In this document: positions 33,660-44,053 of the stretch, piece by piece
How positions within the stretch are numbered: the first letter of the stretch is position 1
Layout: the number at the start of each line of letters is the position of its first letter
DNA from: Tolypocladium sp. Sup5 PDA-1
Taxonomy: Eukaryota; Ascomycota; Sordariomycetes; Hypocreales; Ophiocordycipitaceae
Assembly (NCBI GenBank): GCA_000750105.3
Contig: JPHH03000008.1
Location: 186,001 to 250,000 of the forward strand
DNA length: 64,000 nt
Reading direction: 5' to 3'
The notes under the pieces: generated by a model
Seen by the model: only the letters and a program-made list of their open reading frames with translations
Told to the model about the DNA's origin: nothing
Database searches by the model: none
Translations under genes and position numbers: made by a program

Positions 33660-33940
33660 TGGCTCCCTTTGCGAGCAGCAGCTTGACGATCGTGTCATGC
33701 CCCATTTCTGCAGCATACGATAGCGGCGCCTGTACCCTAGGATTCCCTGCATCTGGGTTGGCTCCCTTTGCGAGTAGTAGCTTGACGATCGTCTCATGCC
33801 CCTTTCCTGCAGCAAACGATAGCGGCGTCCGACCGTCTTCATACCTCGACTCGACATCGACGTTGCCGGTCTCAAGAAGTAGCTTGACGATCGTCTCATG
33901 CCCCATTACTGCAGCATACGATAGCGGCGTCCGACCCGAG
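33660..33940 (-). repeat. Near-identical ankyrin-coding DNA repeats
   Basis: Three consecutive ankyrin units, spaced about 102 bp, share long identical blocks such as AGCTTGACGATCGT and GCAGCATACGATAGCGGCG (plus strand). This identity exceeds what protein conservation needs and suggests recent unit duplication or homogenisation. Confidence 0.75.
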
Positions 33941-35178
33941 ATGTCCTTCGGCTCGGGATCGGCTCCCTTATCGAGCAGTAGCATGACAACAGCATTGCAT
34001 CCAAGGTACGACGCCACCGCAAGACGAGTAGAAAACACGGGAAGGTTCAACAGTGACCTCTGCGTTTTGAACCACGCCTGATAGCCCTCCGAATATGGAT
34101 CATAAATGCTTAAAGTGAGAGATGCTAAAGCTGCATCATTGCTGATATTGCCTTCGCGGAAGTGAAGAAACCAATTCATGGCTGAATAATCCAAGAACGC
34201 GTCGCCATCGTCGCCGAAAAGAGTGTCTCCATCGTTGTAGTCGAAGACTTCTATATCTGTATCTGTCGAAAGAGTAAGGTCAGAGTCGAATAAATGAAGA
34301 TAAAGTATGCATATCTTCGCAAGAACGGCATGTGCATGAAGCATAGTGATAGAGTGATACCAATGCGGTTCTAATGAGATGGCTGCAGGCGACGGCGAAT
34401 CCGCGAAAAGAAACTCTCGAGCAGTTTGGTGTAAAAAATAGATCTTGCTGTGATAGATTGAAATGAACAGCCCACAGCAAGATCGAAGGCGCAACTTGAA
34501 GTCCTCTGCGCGCTCTAGGTCGAGGTCCTGAAAGGACTGCGATGTATCGTCTATGTTCATAGCACTATTCATTTCCGAGAGTGTGAGCGGCCTAGTTGCT
34601 GCTAAGATGATACTCAAGGCTTTGCGAGCCATTGGGTATTCCTTGGACTTGCTCAAAATCTGCTCGTATGCCTGGCTAACACTCTTCGGCAGCATCGCTA
34701 TGATAGATTCGACACCCTTCTTTGTCCTCTTGAAGTTTTCTGTCCTCAAGTAGTCGAAGACAACGTGTATCCAGAGGTATGTCCGGTGCGGGATTCCTAG
34801 CAACTGTATCACCAGGTGATCCTTGACGTGGCCCGGGAGCTCTTTATCCCTCGCTAGCTGTTCGACTTGGTATTGGATGACTTGGTTTACTTCTCGACCG
34901 ATAGATTCTGAATTTTCCTCTCCTAGTATACGTATGTATGGAAAGTCGTCTGATAAATCTCGAAACATGGATACGATCTTCTCGTATGGGCGGCTTGTGA
35001 GAAGATACTTCAACTTTCCATAACCTGAGTGATTGCTACGGAATTGGGCCTTGATATTCCGTATCAAGTTCTCAATCTCTGATTCAGCGCATTCGTCCAG
35101 GGCATCTAGGACCATGATTACAGGTCCGGCGTGGGCATCTTGCAGGGAAGCTCCTAGAATAGTCCAGAGCGACGTTGT

Positions 35179-35282
35179 GGAGTTGTCGGATAAATCCGCT
35201 TGACCATTCAAGCAAAAGTGCAGGCCTGCTGTCTTTTCAGCAGCTATTATAGTGGCATATATCTTCTACGCGACAGGAGTTG
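35179..35282 (-). other. 97-nt insertion between 7-nt direct repeats in NACHT region
   Basis: On the minus strand CAACTCC occurs at 35282-35276, at the end of GPGLVNS, and again at 35185-35179, at the start of NSTTSLW. The two are exactly 97 nt apart. In related receptors LVNSTTSLW is continuous. Deleting one repeat plus the intervening sequence would restore it and also join the two reading frames. The segment does not begin with GT at the repeat border, so it is not a simple intron there. No clear terminal inverted repeats were seen. Confidence 0.6.
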
Positions 35283-36805
35283 ACCAGACCGGGCCCGTCT
35301 GTGCTAAATTGCGTCTGGGCAGCACGATCAAGGACGGTTTCTGAGAAAACAGTTGGTGGAGCAGAGCACAAAGTGCTTGGCGGACCGTGTTCTGGTCCTG
35401 GTCCTTGAAGAAGAAGTAGCATATGGTCGCCTGTCGTGTCAGGCCGTGGTCGATCAGGTACTTGGCCAACACGGACTTTCCACAGCCAGGGTCCGCGGAT
35501 ACCAGCAGTGGTCCCGACTCCAGTTTTAACCACTCTTGAAAGTGTGTATGCTTGAGGAGCCACATGCAGGTGCCTTGTACTCGGTCTTCCACACGATCCT
35601 TATACCACTCATATGTAGTATCCTCCATGCTCTTAGTAAATCGGAATAACTGAAGACATTCTTCTTGCTTGTGGGACAGCTTTCGCTTGACTGCGTCTTC
35701 CTGGATCTCGAGCTGTCTCCGCGCAGTATGACGATGCGCTTCTAGAAATTCTTGGAAACCTGCTGTAATTGCATACGCCATTAATACACATAAGATGGTT
35801 TCTAGGCTCCCTTGGACTAACCAGATAGAACGTCGCCGATTCGCTTCTCAGCCTCAACTCTATTTGGCGGGATTCTAAGTAGAAGGGCTTTTGCGTATGC
35901 AGCGGCCGTCATTGCTGCATAGCCTTGCCACTTCTTGTTTTTGTGCGAGTCCGAATAGTCGCAGATGCCACGGATGACTAGACAGGGAAAGTGGTTCACC
36001 AAACCAGCTGCTTCCATTTCGAAGCAGAGAACGTCCTGCTTCGCTGCCAGCGTATCCCGAATCGAAGCGTCCTTCATGAGCTGATTCCCCGAAGCGATCA
36101 ACCGTAGTGGATTGCAGGAGTACCCTCGTCTTCGGTCCGTTCCTGTCGCAAAATAATGTTTGATGGATCAAGGCCACATGTCGCACAGTCTTCGTCGCCG
36201 CTTGCAGGATGAACAACTTCAGGTCGATACAGTCTGTCCTCACTAGGTTCTGGTCGTTTATACTTCTTTCGCAGTCGCGGGTTCCTCTCGAGGATATCGT
36301 TGACGGCCTCGTCAAGCTTATGCCCTTCGATCTCATACTGCGACATGAGCCCATTCACCGCTGCTCGCAGGATTGGGGGTGGCTGGTTTAAGAACCCGGT
36401 TTGTTGGAATTCCAGGCCTTGTATTACTTTTCCGAAATCGTATTGTAACACGCCGCCCTGGCCATTGCCAGAAGCGCTAACGACGATGTCACCGAGGCGG
36501 ATGTCATGTTTGCGACTCGGGGCGGCGCCGCCAATGCCGACCATCAGGCCGATTCTGACGTTGGGAAAGCTATGCAGCATGTCTCTCGCGACGCTTGCCG
36601 CAGACGACAGGCCATACTCCCCATGTGGGAGGACGGCGATGACGACATTGTGCCTCCGAATCTTGCCCAGTGTGTAGTCATTGTTGTCGTTTGCGGACAC
36701 GTACTCCGGCGCTTCGTGCTTTTCGTCGAGAAAGGCTTGAGCGGCAACGTATTCGGTAACTATACCGCAAATCCAGCCAACCCCGTAGTTATGAGGATTA
36801 GGCAT

Positions 36806-37329
36806 AGTTGCAGGTGGTGCCTTGTGGAGATTGGGTCCGGCGACAGCGTTCCATGGGGACGACGTGGGGTTCCAAGTCCAGCATCGCGGCAACAAATAGC
36901 AATAAATTCCTCGGAAGTAATGAGAGGCTCCGGGTCTTCCAAGAGCACAACAGTAGCCATGCGAGTCAACCTTTTCAGGGCTGCCTTGAGCGGGGTCAAC
37001 CTACAGGCTACAGCACAGCCCCCACACGGCCCGCACACGGCCCGCACACAGCTGCCACACCTCCGCAGGCAGCGACCGACCACAAACTCAAGACCCCTTT
37101 TTCAATACAGGTCCCCAGAAACAAGGGTTATATCCACTGCAATAATTCATAATTCAGGGACTTAATCCTTGGGACTAAACCCCGTCGCCAAGGCCGCTGC
37201 CTAACGACGTCGCGACGTTATGGATCCCCCGGATATACCTATAAATACTCGTAGACGAGAGCCTCTCTTGCTGGGCTTTCCAAAAACCAGCGCACCAGAC
37301 GCGCAAGGTCCTCTTTAACTTGAGTATTC
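36806..37329. promoter_or_regulatory. Divergent promoter: NLR-like gene / acidic orphan
   Basis: 524 bp between divergent starts. A TATAAATA element at 37239-37246 lies about 84 bp before the plus-strand start and is a plausible TATA box for the acidic protein gene. The GCACACGGCCCGCACAC repeat near 37022-37050 is short tandem sequence. Confidence 0.55.
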
Positions 37330-38952
37330 ATGGAGGACCTCACGCCCTCACAAAAGGCACAGCTCCACGAGGTTGCCGATGGGATGCTCAAAATCTACCG
37401 CACGCTCGTGCACATGCGATACCTCGACTCTTCGTGGATCCAAGAGGGGCCCCACGACATCGAGGCTCTCCTCCCACTGTATCACTCGCTTGGCCTGGAT
37501 GCCTCCATCATCTACCTCTACAGCATCCTGCCTTACGTTGATACGGCTGGCGCGGAAGACGTGGATTTCCTCAAAGGCGGTGAATTTGCAGACTTTCGCA
37601 ATGAAAGTGACATCAAGCAAGGCCGGGATCCGATGTATGCCGACACGGAAGAGGAGGCTATGCGCCCGTGGATGACACCTCTGTCCATGATAGGCAATCA
37701 CTGCACCGCCATCATCTACGATGCTCGAAGGCATTGCATAGGGATCTTTGGTCAAATGGACTGCGGGAGCGGCGACCACAACCTGTACGAGGGGTGTGTC
37801 GTCATTCAGGGGACGAGTGACGGCGACGAAGATATAGGGGAGGCGGAGAAGGAGGAGGCGGAGAAGGAGGAGGCGGACGAGGAGGGGAGGGAGGGGAGGG
37901 AGGATAGTGAAGGGGAGGAGAATGGCGAGGAGAACGGCGAGGACGAGGAGGATGAGAACGGGGATGAGGACGAGGAAGGCGAAGGCGAAGAAGGGGAATG
38001 CCGCTGGGACGAGATGGACAGCCGACCGGCCGCCAACGTCCTGCGCGACATCGTCCTTTGGTACCGTGAGCTCATCGAAATACCAGGAGACGGCCAGCAA
38101 TCCGGCCCAGAGTGGGACGCAGAGCTCGTCAAGCCTCTATACCGCAAGCACGGCTGGCCCCACGCCGACTTCGACGGCGATGCCTTCCTCGTCGACCAGG
38201 CACGCGCCGTCGCCGCCGCGTCAGCGAAAGAAGACGCAGAGGAACCGATGAACAGAGTGCGCCAGTTCAAGGGCAGCCTACAGGACGAGGACAGCCCTGC
38301 CATGCGGCAGAGGAGGGACAAGCTTGCGGCGGCGCAGACGGTCGACGAGGAGTGGCTCGCGCGCTGGGAGCTATGGCGGGAGGAGCAGTGGAACCAGCGC
38401 ACCGTGAAAAGGCTGCGCGAGGCGGAAGCAGAGGCGGACCGGCTATGTCCCGGTGGGCAGTGCCAGAAGCCCGAAGAGCTGCTGCTGTGGGAGCTGAGGA
38501 AGCTGCGTGAGGAGTCAGGGGGGAAGCAGCGCCGTCTGAAGAGACTGCAGCAAGAGGCCAGGGAGATGGACGCGGCCGGCGGCGATGGCGAGGTCGACCC
38601 GGGTCTTCGAATCCGCCTTGTTTACGCGGAGAAGCAGGCGGCGACGCATCAAAGGGCGTACGAGGCCTGCCAAGCTGACGCTGAGCGTGTCTGTCCCGGT
38701 AGATCGCTCCCTCTTGGCCGCGGCGTCGAGACCACAGGGCTGGACCTCGATGCGCTGATGAAGTTCCACACCGCGCCCATGGAGGACTCGGAGCAGGAGG
38801 TTGAGGCAATCCGGGCGTGGATGCCCCAGCTTCCCGATGGCGCCCACCAAGCGAGGGAACGGGCCGAAGTTGCGTTGGAGAGGCTCGAGGAGAACGTGAC
38901 GTTTCGCAGAGAACAGTGCCGTGTGCTAGCTCGAAGCTTGGAGGAGCTATAG
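37330..38952 (+). CDS. Acidic orphan protein with Glu/Asp-rich low-complexity run
   Basis: Single-exon frame of 540 residues; family not recognised. The N-terminal 165 residues look globular, with DASIIYLYSILPYVDT, GNHCTAIIYDARRHCIGIFG and DCGSGDHNLYEGCV. A run of Glu, Asp and Gly (about residues 168-227) follows. The C-terminal half has several predicted helices rich in Arg, Glu, Leu and Ala (coiled-coil-like) and two similar CPG-containing segments: EAEADRLCPGGQC near 370-385 and QADAERVCPGRSL near 450-462. No signal peptide or TM segment is present. It lies between the damaged NLR and another frame-broken gene. The intact long frame and a TATA element support it being expressed. Confidence 0.72.
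   Translation: MEDLTPSQKAQLHEVADGMLKIYRTLVHMRYLDSSWIQEGPHDIEALLPLYHSLGLDASIIYLYSILPYVDTAGAEDVDFLKGGEFADFRNESDIKQGRDPMYADTEEEAMRPWMTPLSMIGNHCTAIIYDARRHCIGIFGQMDCGSGDHNLYEGCVVIQGTSDGDEDIGEAEKEEAEKEEADEEGREGREDSEGEENGEENGEDEEDENGDEDEEGEGEEGECRWDEMDSRPAANVLRDIVLWYRELIEIPGDGQQSGPEWDAELVKPLYRKHGWPHADFDGDAFLVDQARAVAAASAKEDAEEPMNRVRQFKGSLQDEDSPAMRQRRDKLAAAQTVDEEWLARWELWREEQWNQRTVKRLREAEAEADRLCPGGQCQKPEELLLWELRKLREESGGKQRRLKRLQQEAREMDAAGGDGEVDPGLRIRLVYAEKQAATHQRAYEACQADAERVCPGRSLPLGRGVETTGLDLDALMKFHTAPMEDSEQEVEAIRAWMPQLPDGAHQARERAEVALERLEENVTFRREQCRVLARSLEEL
37840..37995 (+). repeat. Purine-rich GAG/GGA coding repeat
   Basis: Imperfect tandem AGGAGGCGGAGA and GGGGAGG units that encode the Glu/Gly/Asp run of the acidic orphan. 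Likely length-polymorphic. Confidence 0.75.
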
Positions 38953-39060
38953 CTGGGGACTCGAGGAGTGCGGTGGAGGAGAACTCCATGTCGCTCCATT
39001 TTGATTTTCTTGGGAGCAGTATAAAACCCTCACATATCTTCAAGTGCGGCAGCCCAGTTC

Positions 39061-40003
39061 TCATCGTGTCCACACCCCAGGTGGCCGGCGATACGCGACG
39101 CTGAACATGCCCGGCTGACGCAAGAAACAGTAGGCCGAGACGCCCATGCTCTGCGCTCCCATACGCATCCACCCAACCTCATACAAGCGGCACCCTTCGA
39201 CAGGCTTCTCTCCCTCGTCTGTCGGATCGTCAGTGGCAGGATCCATGCCATTATCCTCGTAGTCAAATGTCGCCGGGTCCGGCATCTCCCAGAACGAATC
39301 GATCAAGTTGACCCAGCCGATGCCGTGCACGTCCGGTTGCGGCGGTTGCGGCGCTTCATATACGACACTATGAAGCGATGCAGCGTCGACGTGCACGCAG
39401 AACGAGTATCGAGGCGCCTGGCCGTGCATGGTGTCGAGCTCTGGCGGCGAAGCGCCTTCGCCGTACGGCTCAGCTTTTGCCTCGTCGGAAGCGCACCAAG
39501 ACAGGAAGTGCCGGCGCACTTGGTCTTTAGACGCTCCATTGAAGCGGTCGCGGTCGTCAAAGACTTTCCAGTGCAGGCTTTGGATGAGCTCAGGCGCGTC
39601 GGAAGAGTCCGGGGAGAGGTCTTCTCTTGCACGGGCGTCGGCGATGTCCATGAAACGCCTCCAAGCGTCGCCGTCGTCGTAGGTGCAGCGATAGATAGCA
39701 AAACCCCATCTGCGATGGCCGAACGTGAGCATAGAATCGCGGATCTTGGCTTCGTCGCTCGGGATTCTAGTCACGGTACGCCTCAAGCTTGTCAAATGTG
39801 GTGTCGAAGAGAAAAGGTGATGGTGGTGGTGGCACTCCCATCTCAAAACGACAGTTCGCCGAAGCAAGCTGATGCCAGTAGTCAGAGAAAGCATTTAGTA
39901 CGGGCGCAAGGTGAGCTTGCCATTCGAGTGAAGTGAGCAAAAGGGACTGCTCGGGCTGGGTCGAGGGTTCTCCATATATGTCCTCGTGCACACGTCTCCT
40001 CAT
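39061..40003 (-). pseudogene. Orphan gene with internal frame break
   Basis: Two abutting frames seem to belong to one gene. The 5' part (40003 to about 39770) encodes the start MRRRVHEDIYGE, a GVPPPPSPFLFDTTFDKLEA stretch, then AYRD and a stop. The 3' part (to 39061) continues with TRIPSDEAKIRDSMLTFGHR, then RWGFAIYRCTYDDGDAW, and ends with an RPPGVWTR tail. The junction at about 39770 (CGTGACTAGAATC on the minus strand) is shifted by one or two bases, and no intron of usable length removes it. The second part could alternatively be read from an ATG at 39894, but that start gives an implausible poly-His region. No known domain was recognised. It converges on the acidic orphan gene (109 bp between stops). 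Confidence 0.6.
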
Positions 40004-40914
40004 CACCAACCTTGCCCTATACTAGGTAGCATCAGCCAAAAGATCACGCACCGTTCAATGCATCTTCGAGTGCCCTCTCTCTTACCCAAGACTCGAGCCA
40101 GTCCCATGCTGCTATACTATGTGCAAGCTCGCATTGAGGTACGAAGGATTGTCTTGCTGGGCAGAATTACCAGGTACATGGTGGAGGGGTTTACAGTGGA
40201 TGAGTAGAGAAACATCTCGCCTCTTGCGCAAAGATAGCTTACTACAGTATTGCAAATGAGGAATCCTGTGAGAACGATAAAAAAATGAAAATAAATGTCT
40301 AGTACGCTACATCGTAATAAGCTGGTCCCTTCGTACCAGGTGTCACCGTCACAATACTACTGACAACGGTTGTACCAGGTAGATAGATGCTGGTGTTGAA
40401 GCTGCGCCGAGGTGTGCCACTTCCGGGTGCCCCACCCGGTGGACTGATACAACATAAACAACGCCAACAGGCATTTTGCCCTGATGCGATTTCAATTGTT
40501 GTTCATTCAAAACAGCCATGACGGCATATATCAACATTCATGACCCAGCTCGGCAGCGGGCATCTCCGCGGATACGGCTGTGAAATTCACAGTCACACAT
40601 TGATGATCTCCCACTTTATTGCCTCGATGCACAAACAAACGTTATCATTGTCGACGAAGCACCACAATAGCCTCACTCACCATTAACGCCGTTGAGTGAA
40701 CGGCGTTGCCAGATCGCTCCAGGCCATTTCAAAAGTATAAAAGGGCCTTTTGCCGCCGCGTTGGTGCCGCCCTTTGTTCTTCTCCTTTACCATTATCAGT
40801 CTCATCATCACCATCATCATCATTCACTAATACCACATCAACACCATCAATTCCAAGTGAATACTCGTCCTCGCTGTCGTCACCACCACCATCTCATCAC
40901 CGACAACCAGCACC
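40004..40914. promoter_or_regulatory. Intergenic with leader of the ASXH gene
   Basis: 911 bp between divergent genes. A (CAT/CAC)n-rich stretch at 40803-40850 and pyrimidine runs precede the ASXH start codon. A GTATAAAAG element at 40734-40742, about 175 bp upstream of the start, resembles a TATA box. Confidence 0.6.
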
Positions 40915-41418
40915 ATGCCTTCGCGGGTGACCAAGAGGAAGGCCCCGGCGAAGAAGTCGAAGCGAGACGTGGAGAGGCTCCTGACGAGCCCGAAATCCCC
41001 CCTAGCCACGTCCGACCTCAGAGTAAGCCTTGACCGTGCCGAAAGTCCTTCGCTTCTCGGCTAACGCGCGGCGAAGCAAATCCTATCAAACCCCCTGGCG
41101 TGGAGCGTCCTCGAGCGGCAAGAAAAGGACGAGATCCTGTCACTCTTCCCCGACAAACAGCACATCATCGACGCCGACACCGCCGAGGCCCGGCCCGACT
41201 TCGCGCGCCTTATGAGCGACGACAGCTTCCGCAACGACTGCGCCGCCTACACGGAGAACCTCGAGGCCGGCCGCCACGACGAGGAGTGGCTCGCCGACGC
41301 CTGGACCGCGCACGACCGGCGCAAGGCGGGCGACTTTGACGGCCACCTCGACGCAAAGTTCGAGGATGAGTGGGAGGTCGAGCTGCCGGAGGAGCTCAAG
41401 GCGCGGCGACGGAGGTGA
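40915..41418 (+). CDS. Small Asx-homology (ASXH) domain protein
   Basis: Predicted 149 residues from exons 40915-41022 and 41077-41418; the intron is 54 nt. A basic N-terminus (MPSRVTKRKAPAKKSKRD) is followed by LLTSPKSPLATSDLR-QILSNPLAWSVL and EKDEILSLFPD. This is the ASXH/DEUBAD signature of fungal proteins related to metazoan Asx, where the domain binds and activates the BAP1/Calypso deubiquitinase. The body is acidic and ends with ELKARRRR. The role in fungi is poorly known; nuclear location is suggested by the basic ends. The gene converges with the one at 41582. Confidence 0.82.
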
Positions 41419-41581
41419 CGGCGCTGGAGGGGCGAGGACGCGACGTGTACGTTTTGGTTTGGCGTTTGAAGACAGCGATATTTCACGTTTTGGGACGAGC
41501 TGGGCGCTGCGCTTTTGGTTATCTTGTTTTTGGCATGTGTCTCATGGGCGTGGACTTGGATTGCGAGCTGCCAAATTTGAT

Positions 41582-42550
41582 TCATGAGCCCGGTGACGGC
41601 GCGGGTGGTTTGCCTAGAGCCATGGCTGCAGGGAGCAACTCTCGCATAATCTTCCCCCTGGTCTTGTACTGTTTGCCCGTTCGTGCACTTTCCCAATAGT
41701 GCGACTCGCGAATGGACAGAAATTTGGAGTAGTAAACCAGATCCGCAAGGTCGATCGACCTAATCAACGAGTCCTTGACGATGTTGCCCTTGGCATCGCG
41801 GAACAGCAGCCACAGGTCGTTTGTCTTGAATGCCTCCTGGTCTACGACGACCACCCTGCTCCCGAAGGCAGCGTACGATAGAATGGACTCCTCGTAGTCG
41901 TCTTCATCTGTGCGGCCGAGCCCGCTGGCTCCCTGCTGCACGTCCTGCTGCACGTCGTAGAGTAGATCGTCTGTACGGTCACGTAGCTTGTCGGGAGCAG
42001 CCAGTTCCGGCAGCACGTCGTAGACCTGCTGCACGTCTGTCTCGTCGCAAAAGTCGCCGGGAAAGGCGAACAGGACAGGGTCGTCGAGGACCATCCACCA
42101 CTCGTCGTCGGTGTCAATCTCGACGCCGGTAGGGTCCTGGTCGAGCCAGGCGCGTAGTTTCGCGTCGTCCTTGGCGCCGCCTCCGTAGTAGGTGCGCAGG
42201 ATGTAGAACTGGTCGCCCAGGAAGCGGTCCCAGTGCTTCTCGGCAATCTTGCGGAACTTCTGCGGCCGCCACGGCTCCAGGATGTCGCGGACTTCATCTG
42301 CGGTGGGCACGCGCGAGAGTGTGCCGCCTTGCTGCCGCGGGTCCAGCTCCGGTCCGATGAAGTCTTCCTGGATGAAGGCGCGCACCAATTCCCGACGCTG
42401 CTCCTCGGGACTTAGACGTGAAGAAGGGTCCCATTTGCGCTGCGGAGACGTGCCCGTGAGTTCTCATGAGGCTGGTTCTAGGGGTACGCGACTTACAATG
42501 AGATATTGCTCAACTGGGAGGGAGCCCCAAGGAGGGTTTACGGCGTCCAT
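41582..42550 (-). CDS. Unrecognised two-exon protein
   Basis: Predicted 303 residues. Exon 1 (42550-42497) encodes MDAVNPPWGSLPVEQYLI. After a 57-nt intron, exon 2 (42439-41582) continues RKWDPSSRLSPEEQRRELV. The protein is rich in Asp and aromatic residues, for example KHWDRFLGDQFYILRTYYGG, DDEWWMVLDDPVLFAFPGDF and SILSYAAFGSRVVVVDQEAF. It has no TM segment or signal peptide. Not recognised. The splice junction is canonical (GTAAGT...CGCAG) and phase 0, which supports a real gene. It is divergent from ELP5. Confidence 0.7.
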
Positions 42551-42916
42551 TCCTGGGGGGCTGCGAGGCTCTCGCATGTTTGTTGGCTTCAAAGCTTGAA
42601 GGAAGCATGAAAGCGAAATGAGGGGCTACCCGTGTTATATGGGCTGAGCGGGCGCGTCATGAGCTGAGGTTGGTGATGCCAGTCGAGGAGGTGACATTCC
42701 CAAGGCGTTGGATGTGGGGCGAATTCAACTTTAGATCTCTCATCCGTTGCCAAAACTTCAAGCTCTTTCACGCACCTTACACCCAAGATCAAACCCTGCG
42801 ACCGGCGCCTTTAAATTCCGAAACCTGTCTTAATCGCCCGCAGGGAATAGGCGGCTATTTGTAAAGCATCGAGAGACGTTTCTGGCCCGCGCAAATCGGG
42901 CAGCAACTGCGACGTC
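42551..42916. promoter_or_regulatory. Divergent promoter to ELP5
   Basis: 366 bp between two start codons on opposite strands. No distinct motif can be assigned. Confidence 0.5.
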
Positions 42917-44053
42917 ATGGCGCCGCCCGTGTCCAGCGCCCACACCCGCTCCCACAGCCTCCTCCTGCTGCAGAAGCTCCTGAACCTGCGCGACGCCGCC
43001 AGCCCCCTGACGCTGGTGCTGGACAGCCTGGAGCAGACCGCGCGCCCGCTCATCTCAGAGGTCGTCACACGCGCAAAGGTATGGTCGTTGAATCTTCCGA
43101 GACTGAGCTCGAGCTGACTCGACTCCAGATCGCCAAGACGAAAGTGGTGTTTCTGTCCCTTGCCACCCTCAAGAAGCCCCGAGATGTCGATGTCTTTGTC
43201 AAAGCTGCCGGGCGGGATCTGAGGACGGTGAGGAATGAGCTGATGGCTCATTACCCCGTCTTTGACCCGACGCAGGGTAAAGACAAGCCCGCTCAGAGTG
43301 AGTTGCGGCACGGCCTGCCACGCTACGACGTTGAGCTCACACATTACAATCACAGGAGCCGTCGTCATTATCGATTCTTTAAACAACCTCGCATCCGCAG
43401 ACCCCGGGTCCCTGGCGGCCTTTCTGTCGAGCATCATCACGCCCGCGGTGTCAATCGTGTCCGTCTACCACACCGACGTCCCCGTCATCCTGCCCCGGAC
43501 GTTTAACGAATACGAGCCGCATCCGTTCACGATACTGTGCCACCTCGGCACCGCGATCCTGCGGCTATCCAGCCTACAGCAGGAGATTGAGCGGCAAAGG
43601 GCCCGCAACAGGGCCCTCCAGGAGCCTGAATGGGGCCTCAAGGAGGAGCGCGAGGGCGCCATCATCGGCCTCCGGGCCAAGAGCAAGGACGAGGACCGCG
43701 GGGGCGTCGTCATCGACATGGAGCTACGACGGCGCAGCGGGAGGACCGCCTCTGAAAAGTTTATCCTGATACCAGCCGCCGGCCCCAGGATAGCGCCGGG
43801 TCGGATGTCACTGCTCTCCGACCACCCCATGTTCGCTACCCCAGGCGGCGCGGACGGCGCAGGAGGGGAGGCGGAGGAGGAGCCGGAGAGTACCTTCAGC
43901 CTGGGCCTGACGGAGAAGCAGCGCAGGGACAGAGAGGGGATCGTGTTGCCGTATTTCGATGCGCAGACGGATATCGGCGCGGGAGAGGGAGGGAGGATCT
44001 TGTACGAGATGGGACGGGAGGACGATTTCGATGACGAGGAGGATGAGATCTAA
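42917..44053 (+). CDS. ELP5: Elongator complex subunit Elp5
   Basis: Predicted 342 residues from exons 42917-43078, 43129-43297 and 43356-44053. The RecA-like fold of Elp5 is seen in HSLLLLQKLLNLRDAASPLT followed by LVLDSLEQ. The second strand KTVVFLSLATLKKP-like segment is at exon 2, and AVVIIDSLNNLA plus SIVSVYHTDVP are in exon 3. The C-terminus is acidic with TFSLGLTEKQRRDREGIVLP, a conserved Elp5 tail motif. With Elp4 and Elp6 it forms the accessory ring of Elongator, needed for U34 tRNA wobble modification. All junctions keep frame; introns are 50 and 58 nt. Confidence 0.9.

Larger units (their letters stand above)
33130..36805 (-). pseudogene. PNP_UDP-NACHT-ankyrin NLR-like gene, frame-disrupted
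   Basis: Domain order is that of a fungal NOD-like receptor. The N-terminal PNP/UDP-phosphorylase-like domain (36805 to about 35850) contains GWICGIVTEYVAAQAFLDE, the GIGGAAPSRKHDIRLGDIVV stretch and CFEMEAAGLVNHFPCLVIRG. The NACHT domain (about 35600-34300) has Walker A SADPGCGKSVLAKY and Walker B VIMVLDALDEC. About nine ankyrin repeats (33990-33150) follow. One ordinary intron (35821-35763 or -35760) joins the first two parts. The frame is then broken at least three times: at about 36101 (HYG then TGA where LIASGNQ should follow, 1 nt short), at about 35327 (1 nt short), and by a 97-nt insertion around 35185-35281. The motifs are otherwise well preserved, so the lesions are recent or are assembly errors. 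Such proteins act in non-self recognition and programmed cell death. Confidence 0.8.

Noticed and set aside
35228..35310. Ordinary intron in the NACHT region (for example donor GTCTGG to acceptor GACAG)
   Set aside because: It has a weak donor and would remove the conserved LVN residues. The insertion between direct repeats explains the sequence better, although splicing was not excluded.
39061..39894. Start of the 39-kb orphan at the ATG at 39894
   Set aside because: The early part would encode a His run read from the shifted Pro-rich segment. The upstream frame gives a more natural protein.
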